DNA of 12,000 nucleotides, from the NCBI GenBank assembly GCA_000433775.1, contig HF998485.1:1-12000 (forward strand). Reading direction: 5' to 3'. Position 1 is the first letter of the stretch, and each line of letters opens with the position of its first letter. The notes beneath the pieces are model-generated. The model was given only the letters and a program-made list of their open reading frames with translations. It did not search any database and had not been told where the DNA came from. Below, in pieces: positions 1 to 7,117 of the stretch. This DNA is from Corallococcus sp. CAG:1435. GTDB lineage: Bacteria; Bacillota; Clostridia; Christensenellales; CAG-314. The position numbers and the translations under genes were made by a program.

Positions 1-30
1 ACACGGTTCAAAAAGAGTAAAGAGGGTACA

Positions 31-60
31 AAAAAGCGTTCCTGAAATGGGAACGCTTTG
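31..60 (-). terminator. Rho-independent terminator of the NYN-domain gene
   Basis: A perfect 10-bp stem (AAAGCGTTCC at 33-42 pairing with GGAACGCTTT at 50-59) encloses a 7-nt loop. Read on the minus strand it ends in a run of T. It lies about 40 bp past the stop codon of the NYN gene, so it closes the minus-strand block. Nothing else is seen in the first 98 bases. Confidence 0.85.
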
Positions 61-98
61 CAATTTGGTACAAAAAACTTACATACGGTTGTGAAAAA

Positions 99-989
99 TC
101 ATTCCAAACCGTCCAACAACTTTTTGATTTCGGCAACAAGATCGTCGCTGTCGCCGCCGTTACTCTGACGCAGGTCCTCAATCTTTTTGATGAGGTCGCC
201 GTCGTCGTTTGTTACCGGTGTTTGTTGCTCTTCCGAAACTGCAGTGTCTTCAACAGCGGGCTGTGCCTCTACGGATACCGTTTCGGGCTGACTTTGCACA
301 GGCGTTTCCTGTTGCAAAGAAGCAATTTCTTTCATCAATTTTTGCGTTTGTTCCAAAGATGCCACGTCGCTTTGAGAAGGTTGCGAAATTGGTTGCTCCG
401 ATGGAGCGTCGTAGTCCTGACGCAGACGCTCTATTTCACGCAGCAACGCTGTTGTCCTGTCTTCCTGCACGTTTTCCGCAGGCTGACTTTGCACGGGTGC
501 AGGCTGTTGCTCTTTTTTGGGTGTCTTTGCCTTGTTTGCAGGCAATTTGACGGTGTGCACTTTTCCGAGATCCACCGTTGCGTCCACCAAAGAAGCGCTT
601 GCCTCGTCCAGATTGTCGGTGGAAACAACCATCTTGCCCTTGCGGTGAAGATGACTGAACAGGTACACCAAGTCGTCGGGTGCGGATACCACCGCTACCG
701 TGTCCACAAGGGGATTGCCAGCCACAAGGTCGGCAACGTCCACGAAAATTCTGCTGTCAAAAACTTTGCGTACACGGCGGCGATTGCGCATTTGCAAATG
801 TATTGCGTAACCGCAGTTTTTGGCATCTTCTATTACCTGCTTGTGCTTTCTTTCGCTGACGCCGTACACTGCGCCGTACACAATCTCGCCCATTTCTCGC
901 AACTGTCCGATGACGTTTTGATAATGAACGGATTCCATAACGGCGTTGTCCACATCAATGAAAAAAGCAATCTTTCTGTCGTGAAGCAT
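99..989 (-). CDS. NYN-domain (LabA/DUF88-like, PIN-fold) protein with repeat-bearing Gln/Pro-rich tail
   Basis: This is a 296-residue protein in two parts. Residues about 5-130 look like a NYN domain, the PIN-like fold of predicted metal-dependent RNases: the N-terminal FFIDVDN motif (D12, D14, N15), a second acidic patch (D84, D87) and the APDD motif (D105, D106) are in the expected order. Residues about 150-290 are low-complexity and rich in Gln, Pro, Glu and Val. They are interrupted by four short amphipathic segments of the pattern LxxEIxxLxQ (about 182-191, 218-227, 266-275, 284-293). The start is the ATG at 989, with AGGAGG 7 nt upstream; an upstream in-frame TTG at 1007 is less likely. 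It lies 62 bp after the glycosylase gene on the same strand, with no clear promoter between, so they may be cotranscribed. The RNA-cleaving role is inferred from the family, and the target is unknown. Confidence 0.8.
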   Translation of the reverse strand: MLHDRKIAFFIDVDNAVMESVHYQNVIGQLREMGEIVYGAVYGVSERKHKQVIEDAKNCGYAIHLQMRNRRRVRKVFDSRIFVDVADLVAGNPLVDTVAVVSAPDDLVYLFSHLHRKGKMVVSTDNLDEASASLVDATVDLGKVHTVKLPANKAKTPKKEQQPAPVQSQPAENVQEDRTTALLREIERLRQDYDAPSEQPISQPSQSDVASLEQTQKLMKEIASLQQETPVQSQPETVSVEAQPAVEDTAVSEEQQTPVTNDDGDLIKKIEDLRQSNGGDSDDLVAEIKKLLDGLE

Positions 990-1051
990 TTTCCTACCTC
1001 CTGGCAATTCTATCGCATTGCGACAGACATTTTACACTGTGTTAAACAGTT

Positions 1052-1885
1052 TTATTTTACAGTATTTGACGCCGTTTGTCCATACTTTCTTTGAAAATAA
1101 AACAAATATTGTTGGCAAAGTCCTGCGTCCTGACCGAACAAATTGCAGAAAAATGTCGAAATCTCACTGTCCTTGTGTCCCTGCTCGAAATAGGCGTGAT
1201 ACACCTTTTTAAGCCATGTGTCCACGGGAAAAACATCGCCTCGGCGCAAACCGAAAAGCAATATGCAATCGGCGACTTTCGGTCCCACGCCTTTGAAGGA
1301 AAGCAACTCTTTGCGTGCGGAAGCCGTGTCCGCCTGAGTGAGGCGGGAAAGGTCGTAATTTACAAGTCGTTGCGCCGTTTCCTTCAAATAGACGTCTCGG
1401 TAGCCTGCGCCTATCGAAGTGTACAGCGAAAGGGGCGCCTGCGCCATCTTTTCCACCGTGGGGAAAGCCTTTCCGTAGGGTGTGTCTTCGCCAAGCGCAT
1501 CGCACAGACGGCGTATTATCAACTGAATACGCTTGATGTTGTTGTTTGCGGAAATGATGAAGGAAATTATCATTTCCGTCAGATCCTGATTGAGAATGTG
1601 TATACCTTTGCCGCAGGCGCACGCCTGCTTCATCAACGGGGAAATGGCGGAAATGCGTTGCACCTTTTGGGCATAGTTTGTGTCCAAATCCAGAAAATGA
1701 CGAAAATAGTCAACGTCGTCGGTGAAGACACGCACAACATCTTCTTCCGTTACCAAACGGGCGTACTTATCCCGAGAGAACACGGCGTAACTGCCGTCGG
1801 AAAGTTTTTCGTATCGGAAAATCTGACCGCACTCCAACGTGTCCGCCACGTTGAAGCAGTCTTTGTCTGTGGTAAACTGTTGCAT
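1052..1885 (-). CDS. ogg: 8-oxoguanine DNA glycosylase/AP lyase, OGG1 type
   Basis: This 277-residue protein has the OGG1 layout: an N-terminal domain with CGQIFR (20-25), then the helical HhH-GPD domain. The family-typical SANNNIKRI lies at 112-120 and the helix-hairpin-helix SFKGVGPKVADC at 196-207. The catalytic lysine is K203 and the catalytic aspartate D222 in FPVDTW, so both key residues are present. The family removes 8-oxo-7,8-dihydroguanine opposite cytosine from oxidised DNA and then cleaves the abasic site. The ATG at 1885 has AGGAGG just upstream, and this site begins only a few bases past the terminator hairpin behind rpmA. Expression probably depends on read-through of that hairpin or on a promoter I could not identify. 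The position next to rplU-prp-rpmA, where obg is common, is unusual. Confidence 0.93.
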   Translation of the reverse strand: MQQFTTDKDCFNVADTLECGQIFRYEKLSDGSYAVFSRDKYARLVTEEDVVRVFTDDVDYFRHFLDLDTNYAQKVQRISAISPLMKQACACGKGIHILNQDLTEMIISFIISANNNIKRIQLIIRRLCDALGEDTPYGKAFPTVEKMAQAPLSLYTSIGAGYRDVYLKETAQRLVNYDLSRLTQADTASARKELLSFKGVGPKVADCILLFGLRRGDVFPVDTWLKKVYHAYFEQGHKDSEISTFFCNLFGQDAGLCQQYLFYFQRKYGQTASNTVK

Positions 1886-1897
1886 AAGCCTCCTATC

Positions 1898-1930
1898 AAA
1901 AAGGAAGTCACTGAATGCGACTTCCTTTTC
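1898..1930 (-). terminator. Terminator behind rpmA, just ahead of the glycosylase gene
   Basis: A perfect 11-bp stem (AAAAGGAAGTC at 1899-1909 with GACTTCCTTTT at 1919-1929) has a 9-nt loop. On the minus strand it is followed by one further T and then GATAGGAGG, which is the ribosome binding site of the next gene. It begins 15 bases after the L27 stop codon. The stem is AT-rich at its base and the T-run is mostly part of the stem, so termination may be partial and allow some read-through into ogg. Confidence 0.75.
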
Positions 1931-1944
1931 AATGTACTTGTTAG

Positions 1945-2226
1945 TTATTTTGCAACGGGATAGACGGAAACCTGTCTTCTCGTCTTGTCTTTGCTTTCAA
2001 ACTTGACGATACCGTCAATGAGAGCAAACAATGTGTCGTCCTTGCCGATTCCCACGTTGTTTCCGGGATGGAAGTGCGTGCCACGCTGTCTTACGAGAAT
2101 GTTTCCTGCCTGTGCAAATTGACCGTCGGCACGTTTTGCACCCAAACGTTTGCTTTCGCTTTCACGTCCGTTTTTGGTGCTGCCCATACCTTTTTTGTGA
2201 GCGAACAACTGCAACTTAATAAACAT
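1945..2226 (-). CDS. rpmA: 50S ribosomal protein L27 with cleavable N-terminal extension
   Basis: This 93-residue protein matches L27 along its length, with [12 protein letters not shown] followed by the conserved [10 protein letters not shown] and the HPGNNVG segment. L27 sits at the peptidyl transferase centre, where its N-terminus contacts tRNA. Residues 1-9 form the Firmicute-type extension ending in LQLFA; in Staphylococcus aureus this is removed by Prp before the HKKG start of the mature protein. The protease gene lies immediately upstream, in keeping with that. The ATG at 2226 has GGAGG 9 nt upstream, and this site overlaps the last codons of prp. A terminator follows the stop codon. 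Confidence 0.97.
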   Translation of the reverse strand: MFIKLQLFAHKKGMGSTKNGRESESKRLGAKRADGQFAQAGNILVRQRGTHFHPGNNVGIGKDDTLFALIDGIVKFESKDKTRRQVSVYPVAK

Positions 2227-2227
2227 T

Positions 2228-2557
2228 TCAAATTACCTCCAAATTGATATAATCGGAATACTCTGTGTAAAAATCCTGCAAACCGCACAGCAACGTTCCC
2301 AACACTATGTCGGCGTCGTGCCTTTCCTGCGGCGTGAGATTTTTTGGCAAAGTAAACCTGAGTGAGCCTGTTTCCTCATTGACGGAGTAACTGACGTTGA
2401 TGCCCACCACCTGCAACAATCCCAACAATGCCGATTGCAACAGTGTGGATACGCCTGCGCAGACAATGTCTTCGCCTGCTTCGCCGTAGCCTGTGTGGCC
2501 GCTTGCCACTACTTCAATGACGGAATTTCCTTCTTTTTTGATTGTGATGTCTGTCAT
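2228..2557 (-). CDS. prp: Ribosomal-processing cysteine protease Prp
   Basis: This 109-residue protein belongs to the Prp family (formerly YsxB/DUF464). The catalytic histidine is in [19 protein letters not shown] (H21) and the catalytic cysteine is C33, at the spacing normal for the family. Prp removes the N-terminal extension of L27, an essential step where studied in S. aureus. Its gene sits between rplU and rpmA, the usual Firmicute arrangement. Its ATG shares one base with the rplU stop codon (TAATG), and no good ribosome binding site precedes it, so translation is likely coupled to rplU. This would keep the protease low relative to the ribosomal proteins. Confidence 0.95.
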   Translation of the reverse strand: MTDITIKKEGNSVIEVVASGHTGYGEAGEDIVCAGVSTLLQSALLGLLQVVGINVSYSVNEETGSLRFTLPKNLTPQERHDADIVLGTLLCGLQDFYTEYSDYINLEVI

Positions 2558-2865
2558 TAGCCGATGGAAATTGTGTTTACTTTCAATTTCGTGTAGGGTT
2601 GTCTGTGACCTTGACGTTTACGAACGTTCTTCTTTGCCTTGTAGGTGAAAATGTGCAATTTCTTGCCCTTTCCGTGTTCTACAACAGTTGCGAGAACCTT
2701 CACTGCTTTTGCTTCACTGCCTGTGTAAACTTTGTTTTCGTCGGCAGCCAAAACAACTTCAAGTTCAACAGCGGAATTAACTTCGGCGTTCAAAAGTTCC
2801 GTTTCAAAAACAAGTCCTTCGGTAACTTTGTACTGTTTTCCGCCCGTCTTAACAATTGCGTACAT
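2557..2865 (-). CDS. rplU: 50S ribosomal protein L21
   Basis: This 102-residue protein begins MYAIVKTGGKQYKV, the hallmark start of L21, and carries the family's C-terminal basic stretch KKNVRKRQGHRQPYT. L21 binds 23S rRNA and is a structural part of the large subunit. The ATG at 2865 has GGGAGG about 8 nt upstream; the reading frame extends to 2901, but the L21 family start and the binding site both fix 2865. It is the first gene of rplU-prp-rpmA, read from the promoter at 2958-2986 through a leader of about 85 nt. Confidence 0.97.
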   Translation of the reverse strand: MYAIVKTGGKQYKVTEGLVFETELLNAEVNSAVELEVVLAADENKVYTGSEAKAVKVLATVVEHGKGKKLHIFTYKAKKNVRKRQGHRQPYTKLKVNTISIG

Positions 2866-2951
2866 GTACTTAACCTCCCGTATCAGAGTCTCGCTAAACA
2901 AAGGTGACCGACTGTTTCGGTGCTTGACAAAATAACCCTTTTTAAGCGGCT
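2866..2951 (-). promoter_or_regulatory. rplU 5' leader, candidate L21 leader RNA
   Basis: About 85 nt separate the predicted transcription start (near 2951) from the L21 start codon. The leader holds a small hairpin, ACCGA/TCGGT at 2907-2921 with a 5-nt loop, next to a GGTCACC-type segment. Structured leaders in front of rplU are known from Firmicutes and are thought to be bound by L21 for feedback control. I could not match the consensus base by base, so membership of that RNA family is an inference from position and one stem. Confidence 0.45.
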
Positions 2952-2957
2952 GTTACT

Positions 2958-2986
2958 ATTTTACGAAAAACGCAAGGTTTTGTCAA
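2958..2986 (-). promoter_or_regulatory. Sigma-70/SigA-type promoter of rplU-prp-rpmA
   Basis: On the minus strand TTGACA (2986-2981) is followed after exactly 17 bp by TAAAAT (2963-2958). The -35 is a perfect match to consensus and the -10 has one mismatch. Transcription would start near 2951 and give a leader of about 85 nt before rplU. Confidence 0.85.
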
Positions 2987-3141
2987 ACGATTGAAAGATG
3001 TTTTGCACGGAAAAAAGACAGTTTTTTCTTCAATTTTCAATTAAACATTCGTCCGTTACCGACATTTTACCGACGAATACGCCGACAATGTTTATTTTGT
3101 TGCAAATTGCAAATACTAACTACAAAAAAGGGGGAATTGTT

Positions 3142-3297
3142 ATGGCTAAAAGCAGACAAATAAACCACGAATACTACGCAAACTACGAAACGTGTCGCAA
3201 CGCATGGTTCGACATGTACGACGTCGACGAGCAGGACGAAGATTACACTTTGGACTACTACCAGACATTTGAAACGGGAGAAGACGATGACGACTGA
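3142..3297 (+). CDS. Small acidic hypothetical protein (51 aa)
   Basis: I do not recognise this protein. It starts at ATG 3142, behind a purine-rich GGGGG site 6 nt upstream. It is very acidic and rich in Tyr, Asp and Glu, with the segment YDVDEQDEDYTLDYY in its middle and ending in GEDDDD. It has one cysteine and no membrane segment. Its last 11 bp overlap the next gene, and that gene's ribosome binding site lies inside this frame, so the two are almost certainly translated together. This arrangement supports it as a real gene despite its size. Possible roles such as a binding partner or modulator of the downstream protein are guesses. Confidence 0.7.
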   Translation: MAKSRQINHEYYANYETCRNAWFDMYDVDEQDEDYTLDYYQTFETGEDDDD

Positions 3298-3754
3298 CAG
3301 CAAAAAGAACAAAGAAGTTACTTTTGACGAAGAAAAAAATTTGCAGGTAATTTCCGACCTGTACAAAAATGCCACCATGGCGCAAAACTGCATAAAAACT
3401 CTTTTGCCCTACGTGGAAGAGCAGGCTTTGACAAAGGCACTGCACAAACAGGTGGAACAGTACGATTCCTACATCGAACAAATAGGCACGACGGGGGAAG
3501 TTTTTAAGTTTGAACCCACGCCTGTGCCGAAATCCGTTGTGTGGATGTCCAACATGGCGCTTAAAGCCAAAATGCTTGCCGACAGAAGTTCCACACACAT
3601 TGCAAAAATTATGTTGCAGGGGACGCTGAACGGCATAATCGATTTGTACCGCCTTGCAAAGGAAGAGGGCGTACACCCCGACGTGCAGACATTGCAAAAG
3701 CAACTTCTGCGGTACGAAGAGGGAAAATTTGAAAATCTTAAAGATTGGCTGTAA
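3287..3754 (+). CDS. Helical-bundle (ferritin-like) hypothetical protein common in Clostridia
   Basis: This 155-residue, mostly helical soluble protein resembles a family of about 145-155 residues widespread in Clostridia, which I know only as uncharacterised. The best conserved part is the motif around 102-120 (STHIAKIMLQGTLNGIIDL); the protein also begins with a helix containing DLYKNATMAQ (24-33) and ends RYEEGKFENLKDWL. It is probably a four-helix bundle of ferritin-like shape, but I see no clear set of iron ligands (paired ExxH motifs), so metal binding is unproven. The start is the ATG at 3287 with GGGAG about 7 nt upstream; it overlaps the small acidic gene by 11 bp. A strong terminator follows 45 bp after the stop. 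Confidence 0.7.
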   Translation: MTTDSKKNKEVTFDEEKNLQVISDLYKNATMAQNCIKTLLPYVEEQALTKALHKQVEQYDSYIEQIGTTGEVFKFEPTPVPKSVVWMSNMALKAKMLADRSSTHIAKIMLQGTLNGIIDLYRLAKEEGVHPDVQTLQKQLLRYEEGKFENLKDWL

Positions 3755-3765
3755 TTTACCTCGCC

Positions 3766-3835
3766 AAACGTAAACCTACGGCAAACGGCATTACAAACAA
3801 AACGGCAACTGTATGTTGCCGTTTTTTCGTTGTGG
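3766..3835 (+). repeat. Direct repeat, copy 1 (terminator block)
   Basis: The 59 bases at 3777-3835 recur at 3942-4000 with two mismatches, and weaker similarity extends another 11 bases leftward (3766 and 3931). The offset is exactly 165 bp. The repeat includes the whole terminator plus about 20-30 bases before it (TACGGCAAACGGCATTA). Confidence 0.85.
3799..3827 (+). terminator. Strong terminator of the 3142-3754 gene pair
   Basis: An 11-bp stem (AAAACGGCAAC at 3799-3809 with GTTGCCGTTTT at 3815-3825) has a 5-nt loop and a run of six T. It lies 45 bp after the stop codon at 3754. The stem has A-runs on its left arm and could also work on the minus strand. Confidence 0.9.
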
Positions 3836-3930
3836 GGTGAATTATGCTTTCAGGCACAACACTTAAATGCTACACTTATAAGAAGTTCTTAAAAGTCCGT
3901 AATGAAACAGAGTTGCACAACTTTACTACA

Positions 3931-4000
3931 AAACGCAAGAATACGGCAAACGGCATTAAAAACAAAACGGCAACTGCATGTTGCCGTTTTTTCGTTGTGG
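3931..4000 (+). repeat. Direct repeat, copy 2 (terminator block)
   Basis: This is the second copy of the block at 3766-3835. In the core 59 bases only two positions differ: one before the stem, and one in the loop (TGTAT versus TGCAT). The stem arms are unchanged. Confidence 0.85.
3964..3992 (+). terminator. Second copy of the strong terminator
   Basis: The same 11-bp stem and six-T run recur 165 bp downstream, here with loop TGCAT. No gene that I can support ends between the two copies, so this is either a back-up terminator or a leftover of duplication. It may also act on the minus strand for transcripts running past the glycosidase gene. Confidence 0.75.
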
Positions 4001-4403
4001 CGATAAATTGTAAAACAGATTGAACACCCGAAAGAAACTACTTTAAGCGAATTGCACTTTCCTCTGCAAAAGGAAAAAAGCATTGCTTGCTACCGCAATT
4101 GGAAATTACATTACGACAGCAATACGCTGTTTTTCTCAAAAGCGTTTTGCGTGATTAGCATTGAAAGCAACTTGTTCAAATTGCAAGGTGTTGAGCACCG
4201 CAAACTTTGTGTAGAAAAACGTGTTACATTTGAGTTTTCGAATTGAAACCTGCACCATTTGGGAAATGCCTGTCAGAATGTAAAGCAGGAAAGTGTACCC
4301 TCTTCCCATTGGGCAAAAACGTGAAGACGGTCAGCCTGAAAGCAGGTTGTTTGCGGCAATAAACTGCACAGCAGTCAGCCCTGCGTTGCAACAGTTAACC
4401 ATT

Positions 4404-4433
4404 TGCCGTGATGTCCGGCATTATTTCACGGCA
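4404..4433 (-). terminator. Hairpin behind the glycosidase gene, possible weak terminator
   Basis: An 8-bp perfect stem (TGCCGTGA at 4404-4411 with TCACGGCA at 4426-4433) with a 14-nt loop lies about 10 bp after the stop codon of the glycosidase. No T-run follows on the minus strand, so it may protect the 3' end of the mRNA rather than terminate by itself. Confidence 0.4.
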
Positions 4434-4442
4434 GGCGTTGTT

Positions 4443-6737
4443 TTACACCACTTCGAATTCCACCGTGAGGTCGTCTACGAACAGTTTGCCTTTGCCCTTT
4501 TTTCCAACGGTTTTGACGTAGGTTCCCGTCATTCCGCCTTGCAGCGGCACCACCGATTCCCCCACCAGTTGAATTACGCCTTCGGTGCGCAAATGCACCG
4601 CCCTGCAAATGTAGGGCACTACGTTGCCGTTCTGATCACGTGCGACAATGTTTACCGCAGCAACATCGTAGGATGTGTTTTCGTGCAACAGGTGTGAAGA
4701 CACTTCCGCAGTCAACTGCACTTTCTGTACAAACGACGCCTTTTGCCGTGCAACCTCAACGCCCTTTTTGAATGCCTTAACGGTTATGTCGCTTGCCTCG
4801 CTTCCCCAATTGCTGTCGTACTTGTTGTACAACTGCACAAGTTTTTCCAACGGCAGTTTTGTCCCCGACATTATCCGCGCTATTTTCAGTTTGGATTTGA
4901 CGGGCAAAAAGTTTAACCCGTACTTTTTTATGTCGGCAATGACCTGTTTTATCATTGCGGCGTACTTGGGGGCAATGTTGTCTTCCAGCATGAGTCTGTC
5001 GCCGATGAGGTCGTCAATCAGTATCGGCGCATTGGGAAGATGTTTGAAAGGGCTGTCGGAATGCGTGTACTTTTTGATGAAAATTCCCCCTTTGTACACT
5101 TCGACGTAATCGGCATTGGTAAGACAATACATGTCGCCAACGTACCCTTCGGGGTAGTCGCCTATGTCCGTGGCGAAACACAGTTGCAGGAAAGGTTGCT
5201 TACCCTGTGAAGAGAAAACGCCCGCAGCCATTTTGGCATTGCGGAACATATCCGTTACACCGTGGTAACAAATTCTGTCCCCGCTACCGAAATCTTTGTG
5301 GGTGTTGTAGTCGAACATGCACCAACCGAACGCACCGCATGTGTCGTCGTCGGCAAACACGCCGTCCAGCATTTTGGCGTAGCGCAACATGTGCAAACGC
5401 CTGTGCGGAAAATCGTCGAAACTTTTGGTGGGAAACATGTGTCCGTTGTACTCCGACACGAGGTAGGGGGCGTCCTTGTCGCAAATCAACTTGCGGTTTG
5501 TAGCGCCGTTGCGGTTGAAGTCGTTGTAGGTGTACACGTCTTCCAACAGATGCGAATGTGCCAGATAGCGCACGCCGCCCGTCTGCCGTGTACCGTCCAA
5601 ATGGTGCGCAAGCGCATTTGTTTTTTGATACAGTGTGTCGCAATCCAACGATTCGTTGATGCGCACGCCCCACAGCACCACCGACGGGTGATTGCGGTTT
5701 TGCAAAATCATTTCTTTTACGTTTTGCAAGGCAATTTCCTGCCATTTTTCGTCGCCTATGTGTTGCCACCCGGGAATTTCCGTAAACACCAACAGCCCCA
5801 GCCTGTCGCACTCGTCAAGGAAGTATTGAGACTGCGGGTAGTGAGAGGTACGCACTGCGTTTACACACAGTTTGTTTTTGAGAATTTGTGCATCTCGCCG
5901 TTGCATGCTTTCCGGCATGGCGTAGCCTACATAGGGAAAACTTTGGTGACGGTTGAGTCCCACTATTTTAACACGTCTGCCGTTGAGGTAGAAACCGTGC
6001 GGTGTGAATTTCGCCGTGCGCACGCCGAACGTTGTTGTGTAGACGTTGCCGTCCACAGTTAGTTTCAGGTCGTACACATTGGGACTGTCGATGTCCCAAC
6101 GTTTGAGTTGAAGGTCTTGGCACAGTGTGAAACGGGCATTTTCCGCCCTGTATTGCAATCGGGCAACCTCTGCGCCGTTTTGCGATATGTCCGCAAAAAC
6201 ATCACACGGTTGCAAAAAATTGTGCAATTCGACATCTATTTGCAACTTACCTTCCGTTTCCGTCCTGACAAAGGCGTCGGCAACGTAGGCGCTTTGGTAC
6301 ACGTCCAGGTACACGTCACGGTAGATGCCGCCGTAGGTGAGATAGTCTATCACAAAGCCGAAAGGAGGCTGATTGAGAGATTCACGGCTGTCCACCTTGA
6401 CGACGAGTACATTGTCGCCTTTGTGCAGAAATTCCGTAACGTCAACGGAAAAAGCCGTGTAACCGCAACTGTGTTTGCCGACGATTGCGCCGTTGACAAA
6501 AACTTCGCAATAATGCGCCACTCCCTCAAAAGTGAGAATGTACCTGCTCTGCAAATTGTCGGCATGCAAAATACGTCTGTAACCGCTGACAAACTGATAC
6601 ACACTTTCGTCAAAACAGTTGAAGGGCGTTTGCACGTTGGTGTGCGGCAGACGCACCTCTTCTCCCCTGTCGGAATCGAATACGCTTTCCGACCACTGCG
6701 GAAAAAACTTCCAGCCGTCGTTTAGATAGGTTCTCAC
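4443..6737 (-). CDS. Glycoside hydrolase family 2 enzyme (beta-galactosidase/beta-glucuronidase superfamily)
   Basis: This protein of about 764 residues has the family 2 order. A jelly-roll sugar-binding domain comes first (about 1-160, with NDGWKF near the start, VNG and GGIYRDVYLDV). An immunoglobulin-like domain (about 165-245) and the TIM barrel (about 250-510) follow, then C-terminal beta domains to the end. The acid/base is E362 in WGVRINES and the nucleophile E429 in YLVSEYNGHMFP. RTSHYPQ, also typical, lies about 60 residues ahead of the acid/base. No signal peptide is seen, so it should act on imported sugars or glycosides. Substrate cannot be told from sequence alone; beta-galactosides are the commonest. 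The GTG at 6737 is chosen because GAGG lies 8 nt upstream; the ATG at 6743 would leave only 2 nt. The gene stands alone, with no transporter or regulator beside it, under its own promoter. Confidence 0.9.
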   Translation of the reverse strand: MRTYLNDGWKFFPQWSESVFDSDRGEEVRLPHTNVQTPFNCFDESVYQFVSGYRRILHADNLQSRYILTFEGVAHYCEVFVNGAIVGKHSCGYTAFSVDVTEFLHKGDNVLVVKVDSRESLNQPPFGFVIDYLTYGGIYRDVYLDVYQSAYVADAFVRTETEGKLQIDVELHNFLQPCDVFADISQNGAEVARLQYRAENARFTLCQDLQLKRWDIDSPNVYDLKLTVDGNVYTTTFGVRTAKFTPHGFYLNGRRVKIVGLNRHQSFPYVGYAMPESMQRRDAQILKNKLCVNAVRTSHYPQSQYFLDECDRLGLLVFTEIPGWQHIGDEKWQEIALQNVKEMILQNRNHPSVVLWGVRINESLDCDTLYQKTNALAHHLDGTRQTGGVRYLAHSHLLEDVYTYNDFNRNGATNRKLICDKDAPYLVSEYNGHMFPTKSFDDFPHRRLHMLRYAKMLDGVFADDDTCGAFGWCMFDYNTHKDFGSGDRICYHGVTDMFRNAKMAAGVFSSQGKQPFLQLCFATDIGDYPEGYVGDMYCLTNADYVEVYKGGIFIKKYTHSDSPFKHLPNAPILIDDLIGDRLMLEDNIAPKYAAMIKQVIADIKKYGLNFLPVKSKLKIARIMSGTKLPLEKLVQLYNKYDSNWGSEASDITVKAFKKGVEVARQKASFVQKVQLTAEVSSHLLHENTSYDVAAVNIVARDQNGNVVPYICRAVHLRTEGVIQLVGESVVPLQGGMTGTYVKTVGKKGKGKLFVDDLTVEFEVV

Positions 6738-6769
6738 AAGCATTACCTCATTTCTTTGTTTATGGTACA

Positions 6770-6798
6770 AGTATAGCCTTTCAAATACGAAAAGTCAA
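6770..6798 (-). promoter_or_regulatory. SigA-type promoter of the family 2 glycosidase gene
   Basis: On the minus strand TTGACT (6798-6793) and TATACT (6775-6770) are separated by exactly 17 bp, one mismatch from consensus in each box. The transcript would start near 6763, giving a 5' leader of only about 25 nt that contains the ribosome binding site GAGG. No clear operator is visible. Confidence 0.85.
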
Positions 6799-7117
6799 CA
6801 TTAGCAAAAAATTACTACATTTGTTTGTGCAAACCTTTTTTGAATTTGCGTGGAAAACAAACTCGCACCGCTTTACCGACAAAAAGTGTTGAAAATTATT
6901 TTGACAGCAAGACAAAACATGTAAATATCTGCAATTACTGACGATACGGAAACTTTTGGCAATTGCAACGGCGTTTCGACAAACACAAAACAGGCAGCGA
7001 CACCGAACGCTGTTGAAAAGGTCCACCGTTGCGGTGCTTTTCAAATTTGCCAAGTGAGAAAAGACAAAATTGTTGCGTAAGAAGAGTTTCGGACGGCACA
7101 GAAAACTGCGTCAGCCA
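6799..7117. other. Spacer upstream of the glycosidase gene with two adjacent hairpins
   Basis: About 320 AT-rich bases lie between the glycosidase promoter and the terminator of the membrane protein gene. The one clear structure is a pair of adjoining stem-loops at 6995-7044. I see no gene I can support; short frames have no family resemblance. Confidence 0.55.
6995..7044. other. Two adjoining stem-loops of unknown function
   Basis: The first stem is CAGCG (6995-6999) with CGCTG (7008-7012). The second starts at the next base: TTGAAAAG (7013-7020) pairs with CTTTTCAA (7037-7044), a 3-nt bulge follows, then CACCG (7024-7028) pairs with CGGTG (7032-7036) around a TTG loop. Neither strand has a T-run after it, so this is not a typical terminator. 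It may be part of an untranslated RNA or a DNA-level element. Confidence 0.5.

Larger units (their letters stand above)
3755..4442. other. Gene-poor spacer with a duplicated terminator block
   Basis: Nearly 690 bp lie between the plus-strand pair and the end of the family 2 glycosidase gene. It holds two copies of a terminator-bearing block (3766-3835 and 3931-4000) and a hairpin at 4404-4433. Short open frames exist, for example 3844-4023 and 4052-4246 on the plus strand, but neither has a recognisable product and the first reads through a terminator. I see no RNA gene in the remaining bases. Confidence 0.6.

Noticed and set aside
1..30. AAGAGGGTACA shared with the reverse strand near 4295, suspected as a repeat
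   Set aside because: Only about 11 bases match and the flanks differ, so it is likely chance.
3844..4023. A 59-codon plus-strand open frame between and across the terminator repeats, with a GGTGA site upstream
   Set aside because: It reads through the second copy of a strong terminator, has a composition unlike the neighbouring genes and has no recognisable product.
4293..4697. Plus-strand open frame overlapping the end of the glycosidase gene
   Set aside because: Most of it lies antisense to the conserved glycosidase reading frame, and the rest has no ribosome binding site or recognisable product.
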